The notes below the pieces were generated by a model. The model saw nothing but the letters and a program-made list of their open reading frames with translations. It was not told where the DNA came from and made no database searches. Both the position numbers and the translations under genes were made by a program. This document shows, piece by piece, positions 11,803 to 24,066 of a stretch of 64,000 bases of DNA (position 1 is its first letter; the number at the start of each line of letters is the position of its first letter). The DNA is from Aulostomus chinensis (lineage: Eukaryota > Chordata > Actinopteri > Syngnathiformes > Aulostomidae). The stretch is taken from assembly GCA_037954235.1 (NCBI GenBank), contig JBBMOA010000020.1, positions 11,709,677 through 11,773,676 of the forward strand. The letters are read 5' to 3'.

Positions 11803-13429
11803 AAGCCCACGATGCTCATCAGTGGCTCCTCTCCTTTGAAGTCTTTTTTTCCTACCCTTTCCCTCGCTAATGGTGCGTTTGAAGTGTCACTCAACTCAAG
11901 GGCACCCAACACACACAGCTGGAGGAGAAGACACTATCTTCTGTGCTATCTATCTGTAGGGAACTTGCCGCCTCAAGTGCACAACCATAAATGTATACGA
12001 ACTCCCACACAAACATTTGCTGCAGAAATACTCGCAAAAGAAGTGAAATCTCAACATGAGAAACTTAGAAAACTAAATTTCTTCCCGTTCACGTTATGTA
12101 AACTTATATCGCAAACAAACTTTAATGAACAACCACACTTTCTCTTACATTCCAGTTACCGACACGAATGTTTTGTTTTTTTTAATCAATAAACTATTTT
12201 AATATGACAGAGTGGCCGTGGAGAAGACATATTTCCCATATCGATGTCAAAGATTAGATCAGTCTTTATCGCTAATGGGTGATGCAGTTGAGAGAAGACA
12301 GGTCAGATAAGGATAGTTCAGCCTTCAGACGGTTGTAGACGTAGATTGTGTAAGAAGGACTGTAAATCAATATTTGAAGGGCAGTCCTAATGTCTGTGTC
12401 AAGACACGTATTCAAGAGCTTGTTGGAAAATTGTGGGCTGTTAGCAGCATTTTCATTCAGCTCTGCTTTCTTATGAAGAAATGATGTTTTTTTTCTATCT
12501 TCATTTACATCCAGTATGTCAGTGTGATGTCAAATTCCTCCAATTCGTTCGTGCTACACTGACGAAGGAGGTGAAATACAACACACGTTCATGACGCGCG
12601 TTTCCTTCTAACTATGCATCTTTCGCATCATTAAAAGAGAAACCTAACTTTACAAGGACACTGATTCGATTGTTGCATTCCAGATTAGAATCGAATTGCA
12701 ACACAGAAAACACAGAGGAGATTAAACGCGTGATGCCTAAACCTGCCAATACTAATTACGACAAACTGGTTTTCATTCGGATGTGCTTTCTCTTTACTAA
12801 AATGACGACGCATCCTCTGTTGCCAAAATGCTGACTTTCACACTTCAAACCTTGGTTGCTGGCTAAGTGGAAGAAAACTGCAACTTTACTGAACTGTTTG
12901 ATGTATTTGCGATTGAATGTTAGCGATGTGGGCTTGCTAGCTTAAGGAAAACTAGATCCGTTTAGCACTTTTATGTTTTAATTTTGTCACATTAAATTAG
13001 TAATACACAGTCCTGTTCATATTTTATCTTGAGACATGTTGTAATGTTTATATGTGTCAAATACTGCATAAATCAGTTGGTACCTGCTGGTTTTTGGAAC
13101 AGCTGAGATGGCAATAATGTGTATGTTGTTTTTTGGTTTTGTTTTGCTTTTTCTTTTCCTTGCTCAGTCAAGCCAAGTGTAATGGCTGTTCCTGTTCCAA
13201 GTTGCGAGGTAACAGACAATATAAGTTTGTTTCACAAACTTATAGTCCACGATTTTTCTCTGTCCCCGCCCTAGCTCCATTAATGCTGGCGAAGACTGTT
13301 TAAGTTCTATGAGAACTTTAAAAGGAGGCATGCTAACCTGCCCATCCACTACTATTCATTGTGCTTAGCTAACTAGCAGCCAGCTCGTCTCTGATGGTCC
13401 CCACTGCACCCTCAGAGGGAATGGCATCT

Positions 13430-13822
13430 ATCTTATTTTATGTCATTCTGATACTTTAATATTATTGTAATTTCTGTTCTTTCATACTCTACTATCTTTT
13501 AGTCTTTTAGTTTTTAGTCTTTTAGTTTTTAGCTCCAGTGTTTCCTCGTGGGGGCCCTCCACACTGGGAGGTGTTTCTGGTCCGCCCGCAGGGGCGTCGT
13601 CCTTGGGATCGTCCAGGCCCGGAGAGCTGGGGGGCTCTGAATTATATGTGGAGTGTACCCGGTCTGTCCGGGTCGGGGGGTCTCAGTGGCGGCGCTTGTG
13701 GGCTGTGGCACCTCCCGGTGAGGATGGCTTCCATAGGTGGTCTTTCCTCACTAGGATTTTCAGTGCCCTGCCATGTTTCTACTTACAGTCAGTGTGTGGT
13801 TGTGTGTATGCGTGTGTGTGTA

Positions 13823-13888
<66 letters not shown>

Positions 13889-14082
13889 TGGGGGGGGGGG
13901 GTGCAGCGCCAGGCATGTATGTGGTCATGTGGGTTGGGAAGGCCGGGTTCTTAACATTTATTGTATTGTTTTATATTGTATTTAATGTTGCCTGTTTTTC
14001 TTTTATTTCTGTGAAGCACTTTGTGTTGCAATTTTTGTATGAAAAGTGCTAAATAAATATGAATAAAGTAAATAAAGTAAAA
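13430..14082 (+). mobile_element. LINE-like 3' end fragment
   Basis: A GC-rich block (13540-13760) is followed by a long GT tract (13797-13890), a run of 11 G (13891-13901), and a 3' tail GTGAAGCACTTTGTGTTGCA ... AAGTGCTAAATAAATA ending in AATAAAGTAAATAAAGTAAA. Such tails are typical 3' ends of fish LINE or LINE-mobilised elements. No reverse transcriptase motif is left, so the family is not assigned. Confidence 0.5.
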
Positions 14083-14394
14083 GTCTGCTTCGAGGGAGGA
14101 CCGCATATTCGTGTATTTCCCACAAAGCACGTTTCACTTTGACATTGCTGTTTGTTGAACTGCTGCTGAATTTTATTACACTCTCAACTTTACTGAATAT
14201 CCCCACAGTTTTCACAGTGAAAAAAAACAGCGGCAGTGTTCTCAGTCCTAATGGCTCTCACCTTCCCAAGTAAACAAAACTGAAGAAGTCACCACGTCAG
14301 CGTTGGAAAAACCACTGCAAAGACACTTGAGACGAATAAAAAGTTAAACTATGATTCCCACTAATGAGCGTCCCTCCCTCGCTTCTCTCTCCAG

Positions 14395-14489
14395 GCCACT
14401 AAGGAGGTGATTGAGCGTGAAGCTCCAGGGATGTCGCTGGCAATGTTGATGGGATCCCTCAACGTCACACCACTAGGCATGCTTTCCAG
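14395..14489 (+). CDS. gphn: gephyrin exon, residues 99-130 (G domain)
   Basis: The acceptor CTTCTCTCTCCAG has a good pyrimidine tract and the donor is CCAG|GTCAGT. The exon begins ATKEVIEREAPGMSLAMLMG and goes on to SLNVTPLGMLS plus two bases of Arg130. Human has A where fish has S at 112. This is the helix and loop region of the MogA trimer fold. Confidence 0.98.
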
Positions 14490-14598
14490 GTCAGTCACAC
14501 ACTCTTACAGGACACAACCTGAGGACACTGACTTGTCATCCACTTTCTGCATCTATAGGCTATTAATTCAAACTTTCCTCTGTGTATGTGTGTGACAG
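14490..14598 (+). other. short 109-bp gphn intron
   Basis: The acceptor region TGTGTATGTGTGTGACAG is again UG-rich rather than pyrimidine-rich. Confidence 0.95.
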
Positions 14599-14665
14599 AC
14601 CTGTGTGTGGTATCCGCGGGAAGACACTCATCATTAACTTACCAGGAAGCAAGAAAGGCTCCCAG
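14599..14665 (+). CDS. gphn: gephyrin exon, residues 130-152 (G domain)
   Basis: The exon supplies the last base of Arg130, then PVCGIRGKTLIINLPGSKKG and SQ, identical to human. INLPGS is the conserved MogA/MoeA-type phosphate-binding segment. The donor is CAG|GTAGGA and the exit phase is 0. Confidence 0.98.
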
Positions 14666-15630
14666 GTAGGATGTTACAAGAGCCACAGAGTAGCGTGTTT
14701 CAATCAGGACCACTCTCGACACATCCACCACAGAACTGATCAAGCAAGTCACTTCACAGTTATCTTTGATAGAATAGCTTTGTTTGAGGGCACCTGACAT
14801 TCCCACTTGCCCTAAAACAGCAGCGCAAAATCCCCGAACATCTCAGCAGCTACATGACAAAGCAATAATATGGTAGCGAATAGATTAGAACAATGAAAAA
14901 AAAAACTAAAACCATAAGTACCATTACACACACACGGTTAATACATGAACACATGATGATACAATGCTAGTGCAAAGAGAATCGAGCAAAGAAAAAAGAA
15001 AGGAAAATAGATTTGAGAAAATATGAATGGAATATGATGAAGGAAAGGAATATTATTGTCATTCTTATTTATATTAACTATTAATTAATTAATATTCATT
15101 TTACTTCTCACATTATTTATTGTAGGGTTTGTTTTTTCACTTTCTTGCTTGCTTACGTTCTTGTTTCTAATGAATATTTGGGTGGTACACAGAATTGGGA
15201 TTTTAACAAGTAGTATTGGGCTATTATGTAAAGTGTTAGCTTGGGATACCATACAATGTTTATAAGTGAAATTGTAATATCACTATTATATACATATATA
15301 CAGTATTTTTACATGTTCAAAATGAAACTTCATTCATAAATAAAAATACAATTTTAAAAACCAAAACTTTCAACATGTTGGCGCTCACAGCTCTGGATCC
15401 ATATCACAGTGTTAGCCTGCAATTAGCTTAGCGTTGCACTAATGGTCATCCTCGCTTATCACACACAACATCCTCTCAGATGTGTGTGTTTACATGGAAT
15501 CATGTACGTTCAAGCAGTCTGTGTACAGTTCGCGTATAGATTTGGATGTGTATGACTTTGTGTGTCTCTGTGGGTGTTTGCTGATTGATTCAATGACATT
15601 TCTTTATGTACAGAAGCAGAGATCACCACA

Positions 15631-15661
15631 GTACGTGTGCGTGCGCGCGCGCGCGTGTGTG
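15631..15661. repeat. (CG)n/(GT)n alternating tract
   Basis: Twelve bases of pure alternating CG flanked by GT on both sides, a strong Z-DNA-prone composition. Confidence 0.85.
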
Positions 15662-16659
15662 TCCACCCACTCGTGTCTCTTTGTCCCGCTCCATCTGTCT
15701 CCCTCTCTGCGGTGCTGACCTGCACATCTGTCTCTGTCTCATTGCACATACGCTTCCCCTGATCGATTTTAGTATTTCTTTTAATCAATTACGCCACCTC
15801 TCCCCCATCTGCTGCCATATTAGTGTCTCCCTCATCAACCCCCAGTTAAAGTTAACGGCACAGGCAGCCAATTGCAAGTTTTATGACGATGATCTCCTGT
15901 CATAAAGATAACGGGGGAAGTCCAGCTGAGCCAGCCAGACGAAGCCTCTGGTGTTGGCTATGCATCTTTTAGCTGCTCCTCCACACCGCAGATAAAATAA
16001 CGTAGCTATATATAACAAATGGATACCGATGAATTCAATCACACCCTTGTATTTTCCGCACTGTGACTCTATAAATGGTTGTTGCATGCATTTTTTATTT
16101 ATTTGTTTTTACAGTATTGTGAGGAGATTTTTATTTTAAACATGAGTATTCATTATGTTTTTAGCTCAAGAGGTACTTGTTTGGAAAATCTCCAATGAAA
16201 CCTGCCTGATCCAACAAATTTCTTCCTTTCTTCCTTTTCATGTGTTATGACTGAGTTCTTTACTGATTAGTATTAAGAAGAAATACTGAATCTGTTGGTT
16301 TAAGAAGCCTGAAGACTTGATCGATAGTGATCTATGATGTACAAAGAACATTAATCCATAACAGGTCATATGAAACATACAAGTTTTCACATCTAACACA
16401 CAATAAACTGACAGAAATCACTCAAAGCAAGTCCGACCATTTGGCCCCACCACTACTACAGCATTATATTAGGCTTAAAAGATGTTGTGATCCATTGCTA
16501 CTTGGAAGTTGATCATTCATAGTCAGAATTCACGTCTTCTGGTGCATTGCTCAGGACGACATGGGCACTCGCAGCGCTTATGTAGGTATTGTTACAGCAC
16601 GTTTCTAAACACAAATACCAGTAAAGTAAAACTGGATGAGAAGGTCATTCTACTTTGGT

Positions 16660-17035
16660 GGCATGGGGTTGCAGTGGTCAGCACTGTCGCCTCACAGCAA
16701 GAAGGGTCCAGGTTCGAGTCCAAAGATCTTTCTGTGTGGAGTCTCCATGTTCTCCCTGTTCCTGTGCGGGTTCTCTCTGGTACTCCAGCTTCCTCCCACA
16801 GTCCAAAGACATCAAGAGGGGACGAGGCTGATTGATACTCTAAATTGACCGTAGGTGTGACTGTGAGTGTGAATGGTTGTCTGTCTCTATGTGTTGGTCC
16901 TGTGATGGACTGGTGACCTGTCAAGGGTGAACCCCGCCTCTCACCTGAAGGCTGCTGGGATAGAGAGAGCCCCCCCATGACCCTGAACAGGAATAAGTGG
17001 AAGAAAATGGATGGATGGATGGATGGCTGGGTGGT
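16660..17035 (+). repeat. tRNA-headed SINE, near full length, copy 2
   Basis: The head GGTTGCAGTGGTCAGCAC (A box-like) and GGTTCGAGTCC (B box) is followed by the same body as copy 1 and a 3' end GAAGAAAATGGATGGATGGA with several TGGA units. The head makes it a pol III-derived SINE rather than a plain LINE tail. It is not a functional tRNA gene. Confidence 0.75.
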
Positions 17036-19218
17036 CATTCTACTTACCATGTACATATATGTCGTTGTGAGGACCAGTGTCATTATCTAAGTCAGGTTTG
17101 CCCCTGTTTCTGACTTAGAATAACAGTTAGATAAGACTTTTTTCTGTCAAATGTTGTTGTTTTTTTGTTTGTTTGTTTTTTGTATTGATTGCAGCGCGCC
17201 TTCTTTCTAAATGAATTGTGAGAGAGCCATAACTGCACTTTTAATGGTCACCAGCATCCCCTCCACATCCCCAACTGTGTGTTAAATATTTTTGCATCAG
17301 GATTCCATATGTCTGGTTTCTGTTTTGATTTTTTTAAATTTCCAGTAATGTTTTTTGGAAAATGTGTCAGTTTTTGGCTCTTTGTTCGGTTGACATCACC
17401 AAACATTTCAGCTGGTGAAAATAAGTTGCGCCTGAAGTGAAGGTATTTTCCTGTGGGGAAGACAATTATACCCGCTCTGATCATGATATTCTGGAAACTG
17501 CAATAGTATTTCTATCTAGCGAGACTCACTTCATTCAAGAAAAAGCCCCTTCCTGACTGCAGTTTCATCTTGTTGATTCTTGGTGAGATCAGCTGGGACC
17601 AACAGATGCCGGCTGACTGCTATTTAGCTTCGCACGGTGAATGGGATCGGATGGGCTGCGTAATATAGTTCCATCTTTGCTGCTCAGTTTCAACAAGTTG
17701 TGTATTCTGGTTCGGATACATAAAGTTCAAGGTCTGGGTTTGTCCAGATGTCGTCATCCTGTAAGCCATTGTTAACAGCAGTCGCTCTTCTCATCATCAA
17801 TCAATGTTTTGTTTTGTTGGCTAAAGTTTTAAGGTGCTGTGTCCGGCTGTGTGTCTGAGTCTAGAACTAATTTTAAAATTGTTATTTTATAGCTACGTAA
17901 TGTCACACCCAACCCTATTAATGCACCCAAAGAAGAAGAGATGGAGAAAAGTGTATTTAGGGACTTTTGTCCATACTATTCATTGTGCTAAGCTAACTGG
18001 CGTTAGACAAGTCTCTGTGGGTCTCAGCTTTCTCAAGCACACATAGAAGATTGAGGGGTATCTGACATGTTCCTAAATTTTTTTTTTTCCCATTTATATG
18101 ATAAGGGTTCAGGAAAGGTTGGTTTATCACCTTTCCATTGCCTTTTATTGTTCGTGTTGCTGTCTGTTTTAGTTTTTCTCTTGTTTCTCCGACCTTCTTA
18201 CTATTTCTTTTTCTCTCTCTCTCTCACTGAATCTCTGTCTCTCTTAATCTCTCGAGATCTCGTCCTCCCTGTCTCTCTCCTGTCTCGGTGTCTCTCTTCC
18301 TTTCTCTCGCTGTCTGTCATGCTCTCGTCATCCTGCAACCGCTCCCCTCATCCCCACAAGAACAGCGGTGCCTTCCCCATTTCTTCTATTGCTCTCTCTC
18401 ACTTGTGTTTCTGACAGTAAATCCAGGGATTCTACTCTTTAGTGTTCTTGACAGTCACTCTCCTCCAGGTCAAAGCCAAGAATAAGAAAAGGGGGGAAAA
18501 AAAACACTCCTGACGTACCCAGAAATTCCCTGACACGCAATGAAAGCATAAAATGGGATAGGGGGAATGTCTCCAGGCTCTTAACACCTTCTTTCGCCCA
18601 GTCCCTTGCCACCTCCACCCAAACCATCCTCAGCACATCTTCTAAAAAAGCTCAGATCTGGGCTTCAGACATGAGCAAGTACAAGGGGGGCAAAAGGTCA
18701 CCTTGAAGTCACACAGCAGAGTTGGCAGTGTGTCGCTCGACTACTGAGATCAACCAGTTCAGGCTCTGTCATCTTGCACAATTCCCACACACACAGCGGT
18801 AGAGGATGATGGCGTCCTAGTGTGTGTGTACCTGTACATTGATGCCGGAGATGCATGGGATTAAATCAAGGTTACCTTCGTCATGTTTAATCCAGATTGT
18901 AATACGAGACATAGAGCGGGACAGATTGCTCTGAAAGCCTGTTTGCAGCCAGAGTAGATACTGTAAAGCTTGGGGTTGATTAATAATGTATCTTTTTCAG
19001 TGCTTAAAATACACAGGAAGATAAATAATTTCACAGATTAGCTCTTTTCTCAGGAGAAAGGAGAATGGAGCATTTAGCATAGCAGAGGAGCCCAAAGGCA
19101 CACTGACACAGAGAGAGACACACACAGGAGAGGAAACCAGAGATGGAGGGAGGAAGCAATGAGCTCAAGTTAGTACAAACATAGCCAGAAGAAAGAGCAT
19201 GGTTTGTCTTAAAATAAA

Positions 19219-19219
<1 letters not shown>

Positions 19220-19254
<35 letters not shown>
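19220..19254. repeat. (ATT)n microsatellite ending in TTACAG
   Basis: About 11 ATT units followed by ACAG, which resembles a decoy splice acceptor. It lies 205 bases upstream of the true acceptor of the exon at 19460. Confidence 0.9.
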
Positions 19255-19255
<1 letters not shown>

Positions 19256-19459
19256 AGTTTGTGCATGCTAAATGTAAACATTGGTCCTTTTAATGGGTCA
19301 AAAGGCTTTTTGAGTCTCCTTTCAAGTTGGACCTTTATTGTGAAACAGGAACTGTCCCATCCTAACTCTTGATTTTTTTAAAGCATCATACTAGAAATGT
19401 GACTTGGTGAAAGAAAATAATATGTGCTGTGATTTCCATGTCCCTGTTTTTCTTTCCAG

Positions 19460-19732
19460 GAGTGCTTTCAGTTCATCCTGCCAGCGCTGCCACATGCCAT
19501 TGACCTTCTGCGGGATGCAGTTGTGAAGGTAAAAGAGGCGGCAGACGAGTTGGAGGACCTGCCATCGCCACCGCCGCCCCTCTCGCCGCCACCCAACAGT
19601 TCGCCACGCCGCCAGACTGAGGACAAGGGCGTGCAGTGTGAGGAGGAGGATGAGGAGAAGAAGGACAGCGGGGTGGCCTCCACCGAGGACAGCTCCTCCT
19701 CCCACATCACCGCTGCATCCATCGCCGCCAAG
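19460..19732 (+). CDS. gphn: gephyrin exon, residues 153-243 (end of G domain and linker start)
   Basis: This 91-codon exon begins ECFQFILPALPHAIDLLRDA, closing the G domain, then enters the linker. PSPPPPLSPPP keeps the proline-directed serines at human 188, 194 and 200 (Pin1 sites in mammals). RQTEDKGVQC matches the dynein light chain binding segment and includes Cys212, palmitoylated in mammals. An acidic run and DSGVASTEDSSSSHITA follow. Differences cluster in the linker (NSSPRR for TTSPHK, AA for VH). The donor is AAG|GTATGA. It is more GC-rich than its surroundings. Confidence 0.98.
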
Positions 19733-20335
19733 GTATGAGAGCAGTGGAGAGAACAGGGGGGGCTTTGTTGTTGCATAAAGCTTCTATTCCGATTTGATTC
19801 CATCAATTTCAAGATGTTTGTCATGTATTTCTGAAACCATCATCCATACAAGATGGTTTATGTAGCATCAGAAATTGATTTTACAGTGTAACCGTTCCAA
19901 ACAGAGGAGACTTTGTTCAGACTTGGACTGCAAATCACCAGTTTCATTGCCATGTGCATCGATTCTCTCAACCAACAATCTGATGATTTTCAGTACTTAA
20001 AATTTGATGCATTACAATTCGGCTTCACATTGGGTCCTATAGTCCATATGAATTAATATAACAATGACCTTTTGACCACCAAAAAATTTTCAGTTCATCC
20101 TTGAGCACCAGCAGACATTTGTGCCAAATTTGAAGACAACCCCTCCAGGCATTGCAAAGCTATTATTTTCATGGAATAGGATGAATCCACGAAGAGTCTG
20201 GTCCAGCCTGGCACGGAGGCATAAAAACTTAACAAAGACACGTACTGTGTAAAGTAAAAATATAAGATTAAAATACAGTGCATTAAACTCCTCCTTCATT
20301 TTTCCAGTGTAGCACAAAAATGATGTGCACTAAAC

Positions 20336-20420
20336 CAGGGGTTCCTAAACTTTTCAGCCCCTTTTGCCAAAAATAAAGTTACCAGAAGGTTGCACATCAT
20401 ATTATATGGCATGCATGTTG
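20336..20420 (+). mobile_element. possible hAT-like element left end
   Basis: CAGGGGTTCCTAAACTTTTC closely resembles the terminal inverted repeat of many vertebrate hAT elements. No matching right end was found downstream, so the boundary given is arbitrary and the element is probably truncated. Confidence 0.4.
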
Positions 20421-21319
20421 CATATTAGCATTTTTTAAAATATGGTGTGTGACTAAAAATGGGTATTTCTTAATGTTTACCTTTCAACGTGACCAACGAT
20501 GAATATAGAAATAATTACAGTGGAGATATGAAAAAACAAAAATAAGGAAGACAAGAAAACTACACCACCGTTCCCTCCAATACACGATCACATCGTAAAT
20601 TTGTGTTTCAGTTATTTTAATCCATTTTTTTCCAAAAAAATGAAAAATGTTTTTATGGAAATCCTTTATCACCCCCACCCACCCCCCAACTATGTTTCCC
20701 AACTCTTCCTCTCATGCCCAAAAACCATGAAGTAAGTAAATGTGTTCAATTTAAGCAAGGCTTAAATCAGTGGCCCTCATCGAGTTTCCAGCACCAATAA
20801 GAGTGTTCATCACAGTGAGGATGGTTTAGGCTTAGAACAAACACAGGTGCATCCATGTTGATGCATCATAGCGATGCAACCATTGTTTGATGAGGAGATT
20901 AAAAACTGAATATTCCACCGCACTGGTACCGACTGTACATTGTGAAAAATATCAATGAGAAGGATTACATCATCATTGAGGACAAAAGAAAACAAATCGG
21001 AGACAGAGAGAGGATGAGTAGCAACATCATGTTCTGTAGATTGGGTGTTTGATGTACTCCTTGATGACAGGAAAATGAGCTCTAATGTATAAATACGCAA
21101 AGGGTTACTAGAGATTTTCTCAAGCTTTGAAGAGTTGTAATTCAAAGCACTTGAGCACAATTGCTTCTGACTGCTAGGAAACTGTCACAATAATCATGTT
21201 TCGTAATGACTGGGATCACAAGATACTGCCTACTCGAAGGCTACATGTGATATCTTTAATAGATAGGTTTGCTGTTTTTCAACTCATAGTTTGTGTTGTG
21301 CTGATTTCTGCTTGATTCG

Positions 21320-21392
21320 TGTGTGTGTGTGTGTGTGTGTGTGTCTGTGTGTGTGTGTGTCTGTGTGTGCGTCTGTGTCTGTGCACTCACTT
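21320..21392. repeat. (GT)n with TCTG interruptions
   Basis: An imperfect GT tract with three or four CTGTG interruptions, about 300 bases upstream of the exon at 21688. Confidence 0.9.
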
Positions 21393-21687
21393 GTAACATA
21401 TCTCCACACCATCATCCTGTTCCAGCCTGGAAGCAGCTTTATGGCTCTGTTGTCAGGGTAACATCCCACATCATTGTCCAGTCACACATGGATGTTGGTA
21501 AGACTCCGCCCCCAATATCACAACAATCATTGTTTTTCATCGTCATGCCATACTGTCATCATTTACATCACCCCGTGAGTGACTCGCAGCAGTAGTGTTT
21601 GTCCGAGTATTTGGACTGGTCGGTGTGATTATGATGTTGATGATATTTATATGCATGTGTGTTTTTTGTGTGTGTTTGTGATCCCAG

Positions 21688-21822
21688 ATCCCAGACTCCA
21701 TTATCTCACGGGGTGTGCAGGTGTTGCCAAGGGATACCGCCTCTCTCAGCACCACGCCCTCAGAGTCGCCCCGCGCCCAGGCCACCTCCCGCCTCTCTAC
21801 AGCTTCCTGTCCTACGCCTAAA
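21688..21822 (+). CDS. gphn: gephyrin exon, residues 244-288 (linker)
   Basis: A phase 0-0 exon of 45 codons: IPDSIISRGVQVLPRDTASL then STTPSESPRAQATSRLSTAS and CPTPK. It looks identical to human and keeps Ser268 and Ser270 (ERK and GSK3/CDK sites in mammals) and Cys284 (palmitoylated in mammals). The acceptor GTGATCCCAG is GT-rich upstream; the donor is AAA|GTAAGT. Strong conservation in an otherwise flexible linker fits a regulatory role. Confidence 0.98.
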
Positions 21823-22612
21823 GTAAGTACACACACTCACACACGTACAAGCGTTACACCTGCACTTATATCTTAACAAAACCTTGACAATACCCCTGAA
21901 GCTCAGCAGTCACAGGTTTATCAGAGTTTGAATGCAACTGACTAAATGATTTGAACACGGTCTCCTTCCGAGTTTAGAGTTTGCTCAGTTGTCCTGAGAT
22001 AGAACGGTTGCTCGCTGCAAACTTTGACCTTAAAAGTTATGCAACAGTTAAGTTAGTTCTTAATGAAAAAATCTGGGATTTTTAAATATGGGCCCTGTGG
22101 AGTTGCTTTCAGTTTGGCAAATCGTGATTTGGCGCTAGCCGCATGTAGTATTGGAGACAAAGTCTGGAAATATCCAGCAAGTTGCCAGCAAGAAAAATAG
22201 CTGCTCAGTCACACAAGCTAAAGCTCCAATAAGTCAGTTTCTCCTGTTTTGTTCATTAATTTTTTCAAAAATGGCAAAAAATTCCCTCAAGCACATATAA
22301 CAACTTTTTTTATTTACATGTTGCCATTTTCATTTACTTTTCTAATGTGTATCAAAGTATGTTGATGAAAACATTGACAACACTTTCAGTGGATGGACTT
22401 TGATAAGGACAATTGTCCAGAGATGTTTTACAGTTGCCAGTTCGCTGTTTCTGATCAAAGCAGTCCTGCTAAAAGCTTGAACAACTCTGCAATCAATTTA
22501 GACCCGATAACATAGGAAAATACGGCTCAGGTTGAAAACCCCCGGAATGTTCCTTCCTCCCAGTTGACAGTAGTCAGGCAAACCAGTCCCAATGTTAGAC
22601 CCAAGTAGTGAT

Positions 22613-22644
<32 letters not shown>

Positions 22645-22650
22645 CTAGTA
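22613..22650. repeat. (AGT)n microsatellite
   Basis: About 12 AGT units with one ACT interruption near the end. Confidence 0.9.
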
Positions 22651-23179
22651 ATTAACTTATGTCATCAAGGAAAAAAAACATATCAGAAACATATTTTGTA
22701 TGTCATCTCAACTGTTACCATGACAACCGAGCAAACCTCTAAAAAGAACTGCTCTACATTACATCCCGACATGCTCACACACAGAATCTCACACACAGAA
22801 GGATGTCTGACTTCTATTCTCTTTCAGTGTCTCGGCACGGCAACATGTGTGTTTTGTCTTTGTGTTTTCTGAGTAAACCCCCTGTTTCAGTGTGAATGTG
22901 TGTTTGTGTGTGTTTCTGGAGACAGCAGGTTGTTATGCTTCGTGAGTTTCCCAACGATATTATTCCCCAGGTTTATTTTTCACTCACTGCAAAGTTTGTG
23001 TGTCTTTTTGTCCCTGTTAGTGCTCACTTTGGTAAACCAAGTGCACCGCATGTCGGAAAAGTTAGTGTGAGGCTGCAGGTGCTGGTGGGTTCTGATGAGG
23101 AGTACAAACAGGAAGTGTCCGTGGACCCTCTTATGTGTTAACACATCTCTCCTGCAGGATTTTAAAATGCCAATCGGCA

Positions 23180-23182
<3 letters not shown>

Positions 23183-23225
<43 letters not shown>
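23183..23225. repeat. (CT)n tract
   Basis: About 20 CT units, sense-strand pyrimidine rich; another short CTCTCT run lies at 23395-23406. Confidence 0.9.
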
Positions 23226-23439
23226 ACCTCACCTGTCAGTGTCATGTCTCCATGTGTCTCCCGGACAGCAGGCAGGCGCCATGGGAATTAAAGAGCTGGG
23301 GTTGCCATGGGAACAGAGGGGAATGGGATGTTTGTGGGAGAGGGAGGGAGGTTGGGTGCATAGGCGGGTCACAGAGGTGGCAGCCAGAGGACACCTCTCT
23401 CTCTCTCGGTTTGAGCGTGTTTAGGTGTCGGTACTGTGC

Positions 23440-23553
<114 letters not shown>

Positions 23554-24066
23554 TTTCTGGTGGCCATTAGAGTGCAGTACTGTACACTGTTGTTGACAGC
23601 AGCTTAGTAGTAGTATTTTTTGCTTCAGGTCTGCTACTAAACTGAGTTGATAGTGATGTTTTTACTTGGGCTCCAACCTATTCTGCCCTTTTCTAGTTAT
23701 TGTAAACAAATGAATACTGCAATAACACTCGGTGTGTCCTTTGGCTTTCTCCTCAATCAGTCCTTTTTGTACATGCGAGCTGAGCAACTGTATTGTTTTC
23801 TTGATTTGTTTCCACACTGCTGTGCACTTTCAACTCCATTTTTGACCTTTATTACACAGCTAATGAGACGGCAGCTCTCTTTGACAGGCCTGTAATGTGA
23901 CGCATGATGACCTCATCCCTAAATCCTTCTTCGTGGTCGGTGTACCGTATCATTTATGCTCTAAGTCAGCAGTCAACACCCTGTGAGACAACTTTCACAC
24001 AATTGCATGAGGATGAATAAATAACACTGTTTCGTTTTGCCATTTCTCTTCATCGAGTGTCCGAAA

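Larger units (their letters stand above)
7781..14394 (+). other. gphn intron, 6.6 kb
   Basis: It contains a GT-rich tract (8055-8140), homopolymer A/T runs (9786-9812, 9845-9855), an old tRNA-headed repeat (11145-11260), a (CT)n tract (11766-11794) and a LINE-like 3' end (13430-14082) with an internal GT tract. 8160-11140 and 11900-13340 show nothing I can name; short ORFs there lack family motifs. Confidence 0.8.
14666..19459 (+). other. gphn intron, 4.8 kb
   Basis: It contains a CG/GT alternating tract at 15631-15661, the SINE at 16660-17035, a (CT)-rich stretch near 18210-18320 and an (ATT)n tract at 19220-19254. A phrase ACTATTCATTGTGCTAAGCT at 17976 closely matches 13350-13372, suggesting a dispersed repeat. 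Otherwise nothing is assignable. Confidence 0.8.
19733..21687 (+). other. gphn intron, 2.0 kb
   Basis: In mammals the C3 cassette exon lies at this boundary (after Lys243). I read the stretch for it and found nothing like it. It contains a possible hAT-like left end (20336), a GT tract (21320-21392) and otherwise unassigned AT-rich sequence. Confidence 0.75.

Noticed and set aside
16660..16720. tRNA gene suggested by A and B box-like sequence
   Set aside because: It is the head of a SINE with related copies at 11145 and 49440-49507, and no complete tRNA cloverleaf is apparent.
21426..21457. Possible small exon CCTGGAAGCAGC... after TTCCAG with a following GTAACA
   Set aside because: About 32 bases long, so it would shift the frame between two phase-0 exons; no similarity to C3.
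22926..22970. A 45-base phase-0 candidate exon (QVVMLREFPNDIIPQ) in the large linker intron
   Set aside because: The upstream side lacks a pyrimidine tract (TTTCTGGAGACAG) and the donor GTTTAT is poor. I know no matching cassette.
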